Origin: Gaertneriomyces semiglobifer
Lineage: Eukaryota > Chytridiomycota > Chytridiomycetes > Spizellomycetales > Spizellomycetaceae
DNA: 64,000 nucleotides
Assembly (NCBI GenBank): GCA_025558075.1
Contig: JAHLKF010000017.1
Location: 248,001-312,000 of the forward strand
Direction: 5' to 3'
Shown here: positions 12,607 to 23,592 of the stretch, one piece after another
Position numbering within the stretch: the first letter of the stretch is position 1
Layout: each line of letters starts with the position of its first letter
Program-made: the position numbers and the translations under genes
Notes under the pieces: model-generated
Seen by the model: only the letters and a program-made list of their open reading frames with translations
Told to the model about the DNA's origin: nothing
Databases searched by the model: none

Positions 12607-13367
12607 TCAGTCGCTCATGACATCCTCAAATTGATCAAAGAGTTGGCGCAGGGTAGCGGCTTCTTCAGCCATATCCTCCTGAGTACGAGGTTTCCGCTCC
12701 TCGTTGTCTACGCGCTTCGTAGGTGCTTCTTTCTTAAATTGTCGTTGCATGTCTTTTTCAGACTCATCGATGGCGGTGTAAATGTCGTCGTTGTTCGCCC
12801 AGTCGCCCTTTTTACGGGGTATGATGTGAATGTGGACGTGAGCTACGGTCTGGCCCGCTGGGAAGTGAGATAAGTAAGACGCGGAATGGCATCACGACGA
12901 GCCGATATGTTTTTAAGTACCTGCCGGTCCGTCCTGTTGAAAAGAAACTTGTGGTTAACCCCGGTGGCTGGAAAGGATTTTACCACGGAAATACCTGTAT
13001 GCTCATAGTCAGTGCTTCTCCGCCATATTGCTTCTCTGCAACCTTGCCAATTTTTTGAGCGCTGAGAAACATGTCCGAGATCTCTTCAGGGGTCAGATCT
13101 TGGTAGCGAGCGACTACTCTACGCGGAATGACTAGCAGATCTGAAGTGGTGTGCGGAACTATTTTAGCTGGAGTACGTCAGGCGTAAATCATCAACATAA
13201 CATACGGCCGCTGCAGATTGTAGGCATCAGTTTACTTTCAGTTCGGTGAGATGGCGGATCACTTACGGAACAATCGGCTTGTAATTGACCAGTCCCAAAC
13301 TCAATCGAGAAGTGAAGAACACTTCGCTGGCGCAAATGGGCCATGGTCCAAATTGAAAGGTTTTCAT
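12607..13367 (-). CDS. FHIT-type dinucleoside triphosphate hydrolase (HIT family)
   Basis: Exons in coding order 13367-13267, 13210-13206, 13140-12995, 12933-12921, 12857-12607; 171 aa. The HIT triad is HVHIHI (His95, 97, 99), preceded by GQTVA and followed by IPRKKGDW. The N-terminus (FGPWPICASEVFF, LGLVNYKPIVPGH) matches FHIT/Hnt2, which splits Ap3A and similar dinucleotides. The second exon is only 5 nt (CGGCC) and the fourth 13 nt. Without the 5-nt exon the frame breaks; with it the invariant VPGH is restored and introns measure 56 and 65 bp. The tail (RKPRTQEDMAEEAATLR) also matches the family. It shares a 212-bp promoter region with divergent RSPH9. Confidence 0.92.
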
Positions 13368-13579
13368 CTTGACAGCTACTACTAACGTACTCACTTCTAT
13401 TCACCGACAATCCAAATGCTGATATGAGCATTCATCGACCGACGATATCCGTTTTCTGTGAGGTGCTCGAATCGGCTTATGTCACACTTTGAATCTGGAC
13501 ATGAACGCGGAGTTTACGCGCGCGCGTCAAAGCGACGAACTGAGCGACGCTCGTTAACAATTCATAGCCATCGCCGACG
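13368..13579. promoter_or_regulatory. Bidirectional promoter region, FHIT / RSPH9
   Basis: These 212 bases separate two divergent start codons, so both promoters must lie here or in the transcribed leaders. A CG-rich patch (GCGCGCGTCAAAGCGACG) sits about 60 bases before the RSPH9 ATG. I see no clear TATA box. Confidence 0.5.
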
Positions 13580-14638
13580 ATGTCCTATCTCAAGTTGGAG
13601 GATATATCATACCTCTCCCTCGCGGGCTTTACCCTGAACCCGGAGGAGAGGACGGTCTTGGAGTCTTCGCTCCTTCTGAAGCAGAGTGAAGAGAAACTGG
13701 ACCATGTGTCGCTATGGGGGAAAATCCTCGGTATCCAAAGAGACTACTACATTGCTCAAGCAACCAATAATGAGAATGTATTCGCCAGAAAATACTTTTA
13801 CAGGTTTGAAATGCGTGCGCCGAGAGGACATTGCTGTCCTGTACTGACCCTCTTGTTTAGCGTAGACTTAATCAATTGGCTGCAACTACCTGAAGTGGCA
13901 CCAAAGGACGTACAGGCTCTCAGCAAAGTGCAGACCCGCTTTACCGGAGACCCTGCGTTCGAGTACCAGGTTGCATTCAGCGAGGGCACTGAAGAGGGTG
14001 CTGAGGTTCGTCCGTGCGCGAAGCATGATCTGTCTCGCATGTCAAAGGTTTGACCACGCTCCTGCAGGGTGCTGGCATCAACGAAGAGAAGCGCCTAGCT
14101 GTTACAATTGCTCTGATTAGCTACGAGGTTGAAATCGTGCCTCGCGCAGCTTATGTTCGAGATATGACGCGCCAGATTCAACCAAACCCTGCATTCAAGG
14201 GTGAGGACGCACCTGTTGACAGTTATGGTAACTCAGTATCTCACACATTACTGATTGTCAGGAGCTCCCAAGGGTGAAGTTGGGCAATTGACCAGCTACC
14301 TTCACTTCCGTGAAGGATTCGACATCAATAAGAAGACCCTAATGGATCGAGCACATGCTTTTGACGAATCAGTGGACGTTTTCGAAAGCATTGCGGATGA
14401 TCAACCAAAAGGTGGGTAGACTTTAGTACGCAGTTAGTGATATTGAAAACAACACCTAAGTCATTGAAATAATGTAGGTGTCTGGTCTGTACAAACGGAG
14501 GGAACAGGGTCCTTAGCTATCGTCAGGAACCACTTGTGGCCGGGCTACACATTCTTCCATTCTCCAGACGGTCCTAAATGGGGTTCTGTATACTATGGCA
14601 GCGGGCAACGCAACAGCAGTCTCGGATTTATGTTGTAA
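13580..14638 (+). CDS. RSPH9: Radial spoke head protein 9 homologue
   Basis: Exons 13580-13803, 13861-14005, 14068-14227, 14262-14411, 14478-14638; 279 aa, close to the 276 aa of the animal protein. Diagnostic stretches are LSLAGFTLNPEERTVLESSL, LWGKILGIQRDYYIAQ, NEEKRLAV (here INEEKRLAVTIALI) and a C-terminal WPGYTFFHSP. RSPH9 is part of the radial spoke head that links the outer doublets to the central pair in motile 9+2 axonemes, so the organism makes motile flagella. Intron 2 uses a GTTCGT donor and intron 3 is only 34 bp, the shortest in the window. That junction restores a continuous SYGAPKG sequence. Confidence 0.93.
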
Positions 14639-14908
14639 CGGCTTTTGTTAATTAGAATTCACTAGATCGTCAAAAGCATAGTTCGTTCAGAGAAATGCGC
14701 GGAGCAGCCAACGCGCATTACATAATCAACAAACAGTAGTACCGCATCCCATTGCAGGAACAGTAGTTCCGTCGTGTCAAACCCTAGTCACGTGACGCGG
14801 TCCCAAGAAAAGCGGATCTTGGCCTGGCGATTTCAAACGGCGACGACGAAGGACCGAGCAGCGAAAACGGAGAGCGCACGTAGAACAGAACAGAGAAACG
14901 TCAGAGAG

Positions 14909-16150
14909 ATGAGTCCCACTCCGAACGCACCGGCGTCTGCCGCCGTTAAAAAAGATCCCCTTGAAACGCCCAACCTCGAGGGCTTGGATCCTGCTCTTCT
15001 CGAGTCAAAGCCCTTGGAAGAAGTCCAGCTCGACGCCCTCGTAGTGTTAAAGATCATCAAGCACTGCAGAGAATATGCCCCTGTCACCGCTACCGGTCAG
15101 CTTCTTGGTATTGACGTTGCAGGCACCCTGGAGGTCACCAACTGTTTCCCGTTCACCGCCAAGGCACATGAAGATGATGGTCAGGATGAGATGGATGGCG
15201 CAGAGTATCAGCTGCAGATGTTGAGGTGTCTGAGAAAATTGAATTATGATGCCAACACTGTCGGATGGTACCAGTCCACCTACCTCGGCTCATTCTGGAA
15301 CCAGTCCCTCATCGAAACACAATACAACTACCAAAAGACTTTTGCTCAGAGCGTTGTCATTGTTTATGACCCAACCCGCACTACTCAGGTAGGTGCCTTG
15401 GTCCCCTCTCGCTGACGACTGGTCGCGATTGGATAAGTTGACTAAATGTTGTATTAGGGTACTTTATGTCTGAGGGCGCTAAGGTTATCAGACAGTTTTA
15501 TGGAACTCTACCAAACCCGCAAGTTTACCATGGAGAGCCTGATTCAGAAGAAACTTACTCCCACATCCATTTTCCAGTCCCTGCCCATCAAAATTCGCAA
15601 CTCCCATCTTCTCAGCGCACTCATGCACGAGCTGGACGACCAAGTCTCTTTCCCCAACACCATTGAAAACTCCCTCAGTCTTCCCTCTTCCAGTTTCACC
15701 TCCCGCATTCCGAGCGAAGTTTCCTCGTTCTCTCCAAATCTTGATCAACTGGAGCTTGGACATGAAAGTTACCTTGAGAAGCACCTGGAATACCTTGGCG
15801 AGACTGTAGAAGAACATGGACAGGAACAGTGGAGATGGCAGGGATGGCAGAGAAATTTCCAGAAGGAGCAGGTCCGTTTGCAACAAACAATTTCAAAGCG
15901 AAAAATGGAGAACGCTGCACGAGCACAACAAGGCCTTGCACCGGCGTACGGCGCAGATGAACTTCAACCGACCAGTGCAACACTACAGAAGCTTCAAGCA
16001 AACGAGCCGAGCCGATTGGAGAGTCTAATCATCACCAACCAGATTGACACTTACTGCACACAAGTAACCCAATTTGCTGGACCAGCGTTGACAAAGATGT
16101 TTATGACTAAGGCGGTGCGCCGAGAGGGAATCGCTTCAGAGACCCACTAA
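14909..16150 (+). CDS. EIF3H: Translation initiation factor eIF3 subunit H
   Basis: Exons 14909-15388 and 15458-16150; 390 aa. The first ATG in the open frame gives MSPTPNAPASAAVKK. Residues about 45-190 form an MPN domain (VQLDALVVLKIIKHCREYAP, TGQLLGIDVAGTLEVTNCFPF, VGWYQSTYLGSFWNQ) without the JAMM zinc residues, as expected for the non-catalytic eIF3h. The C-terminal half is helical (ESYLEKHLEYLGETVEEHGQ) and ends in a conserved segment, LESLIITNQIDTYC. It is a subunit of the eIF3 complex that loads ribosomes on mRNA. It converges on CCDC174; the 244-bp gap has an AT repeat at about 16238-16253. Confidence 0.95.
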
Positions 16151-16394
16151 TTGTGCTTTCGAGGTGTTTAACTTGTTGAGGATTTGTGAGAGCATTTTCT
16201 GTGGTTTCTTTGGTATCTACTGTACACATGTCAAAGTATGATATATATATATTTAGAATTGGCTGCTAGCAGGTCACTCAAGGCCGATCTCTGGTATTCG
16301 GGTTTCTTTTGGAAGGCAGCGTGGCCCTGGTGCCGAACTGAATGTGACCGTGTTTGATTATCGGAAGACGTTTTCCCATAGGATTAGGCGAAGG

Positions 16395-17507
16395 TTACTC
16401 CCCAGCATTCGATTTATGCTCATTGCTTTTTGAGGTCCTTGGTACCCGATTGCGTATGCCAGATAGAAATGCGTCCACCGTATTGTCCAAGTCTTTGTCC
16501 TGAGAAACTTCCGGAGAACCGCTGGAATCGAGTTTCCGTCTCTTCTGGGCACGTTCTTTCAACAATCTTCGTCGTTCCTCCAGCTTCTCTTTCCGTGAAT
16601 CTCGCATTTTGGCAGCTGCTTGCCTGTTCACCAGTGTCTCATCCCGCATGCCTTTCAACTCCTCCATTTGGTGCTTTCGCTCCTCCTCATCTTGCGAGAA
16701 TTGGTAAAAGCCTACGCCAAGCGTCCGGATCTCGCGTTTAGAATCAAAGTGTGGCGCATCTAATTCCTTCCTGGCCTCTTCTTCCCATTGTTGTCGTTCC
16801 ATCTCTCGTCGCATGTCATCAGACAACAGTGATGGACCCTCATCTTGATCGTCGCCTGCTGTCGTTACCGATTCGCCGGCCTTTTGAAATCGCAGGCCTA
16901 GCTCGCTGACCTGGCTTCTGCGGACAATCCGCGTGCGCCCAAACTCGTCAACTGCCTCTACCCAAGGATCATCCGCCGATATCTCCGGTGTACTATCGTC
17001 TTCATTTGTGACATCATGGCCTTCGATTGTCTTTTGTAAGAAATCAACTAAAGCTCCATCTTCCTTCTCGTCGTCTTCCAGCGAGCCGCCCTCTTGTGCA
17101 AGTTTCTCATACAGCTTCGCTTTTCGTTGAAGCGCCACCCAGCTAGACTCCAATGTTGCCCCAATAGTCTCTGGTTCGCTATGTTGGTCTCTCTGTGCTC
17201 GTTGTTCGACGCCTTTATTTTTCGGCGGCTTCTGTAACAGGCTTGACTTAGTTGTGGATTCGTGAACTAACAAAAATATTTACAAGAACGAACCTTTATG
17301 GGCTTTGTAGAAACGGGACGAAGGGTCGTGTCCCCTTGGAGTTTTGCTTTTTCAAACTCCTCCTTCTTACGAAAAAGCTCTGCTTTGAGATCGACCACCT
17401 AACGAAGCCCGAGTTAACTTTCCATGCACAAATTTCCAACATCCTTGCGATGCTCTCCGTCTACTTACCGAAGAGGAACTAACAGCAATCTCCTTCCTTT
17501 TCCACAT
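16395..17507 (-). CDS. CCDC174-like coiled-coil protein
   Basis: Exons in coding order 17507-17469, 17398-17294, 17231-16395; 326 aa, mostly charged helices. Family marks are VVDLKAELFRKKEEFEK near the start, WVEAVDEFGRTRIVRRSQV in the middle and GVGFYQFSQDEEERKHQMEE, the conserved block of CCDC174 (DUF4078). Animal CCDC174 associates with the exon-junction complex and RNA processing; the fungal role is unproven. Intron 2 (62 bp) uses a GTTCGT donor. The CTGTTACAG acceptor was preferred over two nearer AGs because it gives typical length and a sensible branch site. Its start faces NF-YB across 139 bp. Confidence 0.82.
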
Positions 17508-17646
17508 GGTTGTATATGATACCTCCTTCCGCTGTTCGTGAATTTGTTTTAGTGCTGCATTCCTTCGCTTCGGTTTTGTCGTCGCGTTGAATTGGGGGAA
17601 CCAAAACGCACAATCCAATAACACAGGCCAGCGCATTTCTGGAAAA
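17508..17646. promoter_or_regulatory. Short bidirectional promoter with CCAAT boxes, CCDC174 / NF-YB
   Basis: Only 139 bases separate the two divergent ATGs. They contain an ATTGG (inverted CCAAT) at 17591-17595 and a CCAAT at 17615-17619, both within 60 bases of the NF-YB start. NF-Y binds exactly this box, so autoregulation is conceivable. With so few bases the sites may also be in the 5' leader. Confidence 0.45.
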
Positions 17647-18613
17647 ATGTCGTACTCAGATCTCCTCGGTGGGTACGGTTTGGATAATGAGAAAGAGCAG
17701 GATCGCTTCCTGCCGATTGCGAATGTCGCTCGCATTATGAAAAGAGCTTTACCCGACAATGCCAAAATCGCCAAGGACGCAAAAGAATGTGTGCAGGAGT
17801 GTGTATCAGAGTTCATTGCATTCGTCACTTCAGAAGGTATTTTCATGCTACTGATGAATGAGTGGTTTCCAGTCCGTACATACGCTAATGGGCGCTTCCT
17901 TGTCATGTAGCCAGCGACCGATGTCAGCAGGAAAAACGAAAAACGATCAACGGCGAGGACATATTGTGGGCACTCCAATCGCTGGGCTTTGAGAACTATT
18001 TCGAAACCTTAAAAGTATATCTTTACAAGTACCGGGAAGTAAGTCTCGTCGTATTGTGCTCACGGTTAGACCAGGAGGACTCATTAGGATGCTGTAGTCT
18101 CAACGAATAGATCGATCGTCGGCAGGACCATCTGGAGATGAAGGCTCGTCAAGCTCTGTACCTACCGAACAGAACAACAACACAGAGGATCGAATGCTCG
18201 CCCTCAATCAAGCAACCGCCCTGGCGTACGCCTTATCCCTCCAACAGCAGCAACAACAGAAGCAACTTGTGGAGCAGTCGCCAGAATCCTCAAACGGAGC
18301 CAGCTCACAACAACATGCCGCTGCACCACTGCCACAAACAACAGCGCCGACTCCATCGTCTTCAATTGCGACACCGGTGGAGACCAATGATACCATGCAG
18401 TCAAATCCGACTATACCCAGCCAACAGACGCCAAGACCAACACCGTCCATAACGCACGAAGAATTACAGCAACAAATTATACAGCGACTGCGACAGCAAA
18501 TTCAGTCACAGGCACAACCTTTCGGGCATGGGTTGACACCTCAACAAGTGCAAGCTCTAGCTGCGCGATACGCGTTACATCTGCAGCAAAAGCAGTCCAG
18601 ACCTGATCAGTAG
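17647..18613 (+). CDS. CCAAT-binding factor subunit NF-YB (Hap3)
   Basis: Exons 17647-17836, 17911-18038, 18098-18613; 277 aa. The histone-fold core covers about residues 18-110: [60 protein letters not shown] and [19 protein letters not shown]. It pairs with NF-YC and NF-YA (Hap5, Hap2) to bind CCAAT promoter boxes. The C-terminal 140 residues are rich in Gln, Ser and Pro ([21 protein letters not shown]), resembling a transactivation tail, which in animals is carried by NF-YA and NF-YC. Splice junctions restore the core exactly. Confidence 0.95.
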
Positions 18614-18794
18614 CAATGCTTTTCATGCTCGCAAGTTCGTTCCATGTACATATGAAAGTAATGAAAATGTCGCTGCAGCTACGTGCGGCATGCTCAGTGA
18701 GCAATTGGGGAGGCATACGAATCACACAAACGCATGGCAACTCTAGATTCTGAGGGTACTGTTTTTAAGTACGAACTGACCACAACACGAATTC

Positions 18795-20087
18795 TCACAG
18801 GAAAGCCAATCCACCAATGAGCATCGCCGCTCCAGTCACAAAAACCGGCCAGCTTCCTAACCATCTAAACGCCCGCTGACCAACAGCACTAGACTCTTCG
18901 TCGTCCAGATCCGGCCCGGGTGCAGTAGTTGTTGAGGTTCTTGGGGTCGTTGTCGGAGACGCCGTCGTCGTTGGCATTGTAAGAGGGGGGTCGGTTGCCT
19001 CAGAAGTATGCCTCGTGGTGGCCGTGGTGGACGTGGTGGACGTGGTAGATGACGACCCGCCGCCGTTAGGACTCCAATACGGCACCAAATCTGGAACACA
19101 TTGGGCCACGCTTCTCACGTCTACATTCATGCCATCGCGACCTTCCACTTCCTTCATCCACTCTAGTATTTCCACCGCGATACTCGAGGTAAAGGTGTTG
19201 ATGTCGTGCTCAAGACTGATGAAGCCTTTGCCAGGAGCGTTCCACGTCTTGACACGCTCGACGATCTCTTGCTTGTTGGCATCCGACGGGGTGACACTCG
19301 CATCGTTACTGTCCCTTACCGGGTCGGTGGTCCACATTACGGCCGTGTATCCAAGTGCCGACGCGATTGCACGCACACGATCGTCAATGTCTCCATAAGG
19401 CGGCCGGAACACCTTAACTACCACTCCAATGGTTTCGTAGATGATTGACTCGGTATACTTCAACTCTGCAACGATCTCGGCGTTTGTCAAACTAGTTAGC
19501 GGATGGTGGGACCAAGTATGGCTTGCAATGTGATGACCTCGACGGTACGTCTCGCGAAGGACAGCTGGAAAATATCCAACGGGAACTCCACAGACGAAAA
19601 ACGTCGCGTGGTAGTCAAGGTCGGTGAGCAGGTCTAGGATCTCTGTTGTATCATCACCAGGAGGGTTGGTAGCAGAGGAAGGTCCGTCATCGTACGTTAG
19701 TCCCCATTCCCCTTGCCCATCACATTCTACTATGTCTCGCAGGATTGTAAATGGACCTGACGGACCTTGCACAACAGTATTCGACCGCCGTACACATTGG
19801 TTGTCTGGCCAATAACAAGTAGCAGACGGGTTCTCAAAGTACTCCACATCAGAATACTGAATATAGCGAGATGGACGTAAGTTGAGAAGGGACGCCGGCA
19901 CGACGGACTCGACATAGGCAAGCGCCTCCGTCACAAGCGGGTCAGCAAGCCACTCAGCGCCAATGAGAAGCCTTTGGTCGTAGGGAGGGTAAGAAGCTGG
20001 GGCAGGCGGCGGGAGCCGAAGTTGTGCCTCGACATTGGTGAGCCATGCACCAGCGAGGAACAGCACGAAGGTAGCTCTTGTCAACAT
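18795..20087 (-). CDS. Chitin deacetylase (NodB-type polysaccharide deacetylase), probably GPI-anchored
   Basis: Single exon, 430 aa. A signal peptide covers about residues 1-21. The NodB domain has all three core motifs: TYDDGP (catalytic and metal Asp 133-134), H190-TWS-H194 binding the metal, and RPPYGD (Arg228). It removes acetyl groups from chitin to give chitosan in the wall or during morphogenesis. After the domain comes a Ser/Thr-rich stalk (residues about 340-395) and a hydrophobic C-terminus (FVTGAAMLIGGLAFL). That is the layout of a GPI-anchored wall enzyme, although one clear membrane helix would look similar. Divergent from PPME1 over 348 bp. Confidence 0.93.
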   Translation of the reverse strand: MLTRATFVLFLAGAWLTNVEAQLRLPPPAPASYPPYDQRLLIGAEWLADPLVTEALAYVESVVPASLLNLRPSRYIQYSDVEYFENPSATCYWPDNQCVRRSNTVVQGPSGPFTILRDIVECDGQGEWGLTYDDGPSSATNPPGDDTTEILDLLTDLDYHATFFVCGVPVGYFPAVLRETYRRGHHIASHTWSHHPLTSLTNAEIVAELKYTESIIYETIGVVVKVFRPPYGDIDDRVRAIASALGYTAVMWTTDPVRDSNDASVTPSDANKQEIVERVKTWNAPGKGFISLEHDINTFTSSIAVEILEWMKEVEGRDGMNVDVRSVAQCVPDLVPYWSPNGGGSSSTTSTTSTTATTRHTSEATDPPLTMPTTTASPTTTPRTSTTTAPGPDLDDEESSAVGQRAFRWLGSWPVFVTGAAMLIGGLAFL

Positions 20088-20435
20088 GGCGTCCTATCTT
20101 CCCCAATAGATACTGACAAGCGTCCAGCTACGGTATGCTCTGATCCCACGTAGGCCCGTCCCCCTTTATATCCCAAAATTCTCCGGCGACATCTATTTCT
20201 TCAGGTTCTTCGTTATCCCCGCTCAGTAAGTTATTTCTGAAGCGTGAAAGGCCCATTGTGCACCCAAATCCGGATTCGTTCATAAGCGTGAGAAAGTGAC
20301 ATGAGAGGAACAATCCGAGTGCTGCGCAGGCTTTAGTTCCTGTTCTTGCCTTGTCCGTCAGTGATGGTAGAGATGTGGACGAAGGATGCAAGGATGCAAC
20401 CGCGCGGACCAACTACACTTTAGCAACCGGCCATC
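20088..20435. other. Divergent intergenic region, chitin deacetylase / PPME1
   Basis: About 350 bases between two divergent ATGs. Short overlapping frames are present but show no known domain. I see no repeat or distinct promoter motif. Confidence 0.5.
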
Positions 20436-21608
20436 ATGTCACTGCACAAGGCGCTTTTCAAGGCCCCGCTGGAACCATCGAACGCAACGGCCATCTCAGA
20501 ACCGGTTACCCCTTCTCCAACGTGAGTTTGCGCTCGGCGGCTTGAAGCATCTTCCTTCGTGGCATCAACTAAACGGAAAACTCGCGTTCGACAGGTGGAA
20601 GTCGGAGCAGATCGCCACTGTCCGTGGTACCTTTCAGGCTTACAGCTATCCTCCACCAACTGCCAAGTCTCCAATCTTCTTCTTTATCCATGGCGCAGGC
20701 CACACTGCGCTCTCGTGGGCGCTTGTTGCCGAGAAGATCAAGGACTTTGCAGGGGTCTTGGCGTTAGATGTAAGAGGGCACGGAGGGACAGAAACAGAAG
20801 ACGATCACGATTTGAGCGTGGAAACTTTAGTGGAGGATCTTGTAACTGTGTGGACTACCAAATTTCATGCTGGATGGGAGGGCGGTGTGGTTGTTGTGGG
20901 ACATAGGTGGGCTACTGCGTTTTCATGTGGTATGCTTTGAAAGCGTGAACTAACCATATCACCCTGCCATTCCAGCATGGGAGGAGCACTAGCAGTAAAT
21001 CTTGTGCTTACTCGTCGCATAACCCGTCTGGTGGGCGTGGTAGTCTTGGACGTTGTGGAGGGCACCGCTCTGGAATCGCTCGCGCATATGGAGGTCATCC
21101 TACGAAACCGGCCACAGGAGTTTGAAACCCCGCGACATGCAGTGGAATGGGCTGTTGCATCAGGTACCATAAGAAACCGGCAATCCGCAATCATCAGTGT
21201 TCCGAGCATGTTGCGGTGCGACGGGGACACTGGTATTTGGAAGTGGAGGACATCCTTGGAAAAAAGTAAAGGATACTGGAAAGGATGGTTTGAAGGGCTC
21301 AGCGAAAGATTTTTGAAAGCGCCGGCGAATCGAGTATTAGTGCTAGCGGGTAAGAAGTGGACAGTGATTTCCAGTCTTCAAGTAACTAATCCCATGTCCT
21401 TGTTGCAGGTACGGACCGTTTGGACACGCCGCTTACAATAGGCCAGATGCAAGGAAAGTATCAGCTGGTGCTCTATCCAGAAGCTGGTCACGCCATACAG
21501 GAGGATCAACCGAATCGGGTAGCTGCAACTTTGAAAGAGTTTTGGGACCGATATGGTGTGGTTGAGATTAAACGATTTCCTATACCTATTCGGAAACAAC
21601 CGGCGTAA
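20436..21608 (+). CDS. PPME1: Protein phosphatase methylesterase 1
   Basis: Exons 20436-20521, 20595-20906, 20976-21349, 21409-21608; 323 aa. An alpha/beta-hydrolase with the oxyanion region [12 protein letters not shown], nucleophile elbow GHSMGG (Ser133 formed across an exon junction) and the catalytic His in [13 protein letters not shown]. It removes the methyl ester from the C-terminal leucine of the PP2A catalytic subunit. The first exon ([11 protein letters not shown]...) was chosen because its phase joins to [14 protein letters not shown]. The long open frame further upstream in the other reading runs through the intron and lacks family sequence. Confidence 0.93.
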
Positions 21609-21794
21609 GGTTTTGGCTCACTGATTCGTTGATGAACTCATCTGCCCACGAGATGATGGACGCGTAGAAATGGAGGGAGAGATAGTCGCTACATGCATCC
21701 ACATTATTGATGCGAAAAGTAGTAGACACGTTCCTTTGTTCAAAAATGCTTATGTTACATGATATCATATCTACACGGTTCACCATCCTTCATC

Positions 21795-23592
21795 TCATGC
21801 GAACTTGATGCCTTGTGCCAAGGGCAGCGCACCTGAATAGTTCACCGTGCAGGTCTGCCTTCTCATGTACTGCTTCCAGCTGTCACTTCCACTCTCCCTA
21901 CCGCCACCGGTCTCCTTCTCGCCACCAAAAGCTCCACCAATCTCTGCCCCGTTGGTGGGAATGTTAACGTTGACAATGCCACAGTCGGATCCGTTGGGTC
22001 CGGTCCACTTGAACACGTTGGAAAGGTTACCAGTGAAAATGGATGAGGAAAGACCTTGCTTCACAGAGTTGTTGTACTTGATTGCTTCTTCAAGGGTGGC
22101 GAACTTGAAGGTGTGAAGGATAGGCACGAAGATCTCGTTCTGCACGACGGCGGCATCGGGTGAGATGGCCGTGATGGTTGGTTCAACGAAGTTTCCTGCG
22201 CCGGGAAGAACGGAACCACCGTGGAGAATCTTGCCACCCTGCTCTTTGATGGCCTTAATACCATCCTCAAACAGCTTGACGGCGTGCTTGGTGTGGAGAG
22301 GGCCGCAAAGAGTAGAGCTTTCGAGAGGATCACCAATGCGCACTTGAGCGTACGCCTTTTTGAGGCGCACAATGAAGTCATCGTGGATTTTCTCGTGCAG
22401 GAACAGACGGCGAGTAGTAGTGCATCTCTGGCCAGCAGTTCCGACCGCAGCAAAGAGTACGGAACGAACGGCAAGCTCGATGTCTGCATCATCCATAACG
22501 ATAATAGCATTGTTACCTCCTAGTTCCAAAAGTGGACGTCCAAACCGTTCTTGAACTGTGAGCGCAACCTTGCGGCCAATCTCAGTGGATCCAGTGAAAG
22601 AAAGCAAGTCGACGCGGCGGTCCTCAGCCATGGCCTTTCCGACGTCTGCGCCGCCCGAAACCAAAGAGCAGAGGGCACCAGGCAAGTTATTGCGCTCCAG
22701 CACACGCTCCAGAATTTTGGTCACTGCAACAGAGCAGAGAGACGTGGTCGGTGCCCCCTTCCAGACGACGGGGTTACCACACACAAGGGAGATGGCGCTG
22801 TTCCAACCATATACGGCCACAGGGAAGTTGAAGGCAGAAATGACACCAACAGTGCCAAGAGGGTTCCACATCTCCTTCATGAAGTGACCAGGCCTCTCAG
22901 ATGGTAACACCTGTCCACCAATTTGACGACTCAAACCGACGGCGTAGTCGCACACATCAATGTATTCTTGGACTTCGCCCAAACCCTCCGCTGCAATCTT
23001 GCCCATTTCAATGGAGACGAGCTTGCCCAGCGCAACCTTGTGTGCATCGAGCTCCTCACGCATTTGACGGACAATCTCTCCACGCTTTGGTGCAGGCATT
23101 TCTCGCCACATGGGCTTAACCTTCTCGATAGCTTCTAGTGCCCTGTTAAGATCCTTGGGCGTTCCTGTCTTTACACCGGCGATAATCTTGTTGGTGGCCG
23201 GGTTAATGGAATATATCATCTGCGGAACACGGCGTTAGCTATTGTTTATTTGATTTCGATAAATGTACGGTGGCCTTCACGGACGCATCATTGACACTGC
23301 AAGCTCCAAGTCTACGGAAGGCCTCTCATTCTTTTGCAATATGGTGTATACATACCTCGCCCTCGCCGCCCCAGCGGCCATGGTAAACTCCCTCATTCTC
23401 AACTCCCATACCCAAGCTCTTCAGTAAGTCCTTGTGCAAGTGGCTCTCATCGTCCAGCTTGCCCGACTGGGCCTGGTTTAGTGCCTTCGCCTCATCGGAT
23501 CTGGCAGTAGCCAAAGCCCTTGTGGTTTGTAAGGCGGACGAGCGACGAGCAAGCGTCGGAAGGACTGTGCGAGAAACGGACCGGCCAAGCAT
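21795..23592 (-). CDS. Aldehyde dehydrogenase 7A1 family (alpha-aminoadipic semialdehyde dehydrogenase type)
   Basis: Exons 23592-23356 and 23219-21795; 553 aa. The first 28 residues ([20 protein letters not shown]) look like a mitochondrial presequence. ALDH7 marks follow: [50 protein letters not shown], the catalytic Glu in LLELGGNNA and the catalytic Cys in [12 protein letters not shown], ending [16 protein letters not shown](K)F. The enzyme oxidises aldehydes such as alpha-aminoadipic semialdehyde or betaine aldehyde with NAD. A role in lysine breakdown is inferred from the family. The 136-bp intron separates the targeting exon from the enzyme body. Confidence 0.95.

Noticed and set aside
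13141..13205. Nearer acceptors (CTCCAG, AAATAG) for the FHIT intron
   Set aside because: They do not join exon 1 in frame and would add residues absent from FHIT; CTTCAG with the microexon restores VPGH.
17367..17978. 203-codon minus-strand frame over the NF-YB start
   Set aside because: It overlaps NF-YB exons and the CCDC174 intron in other frames and shows no family sequence.
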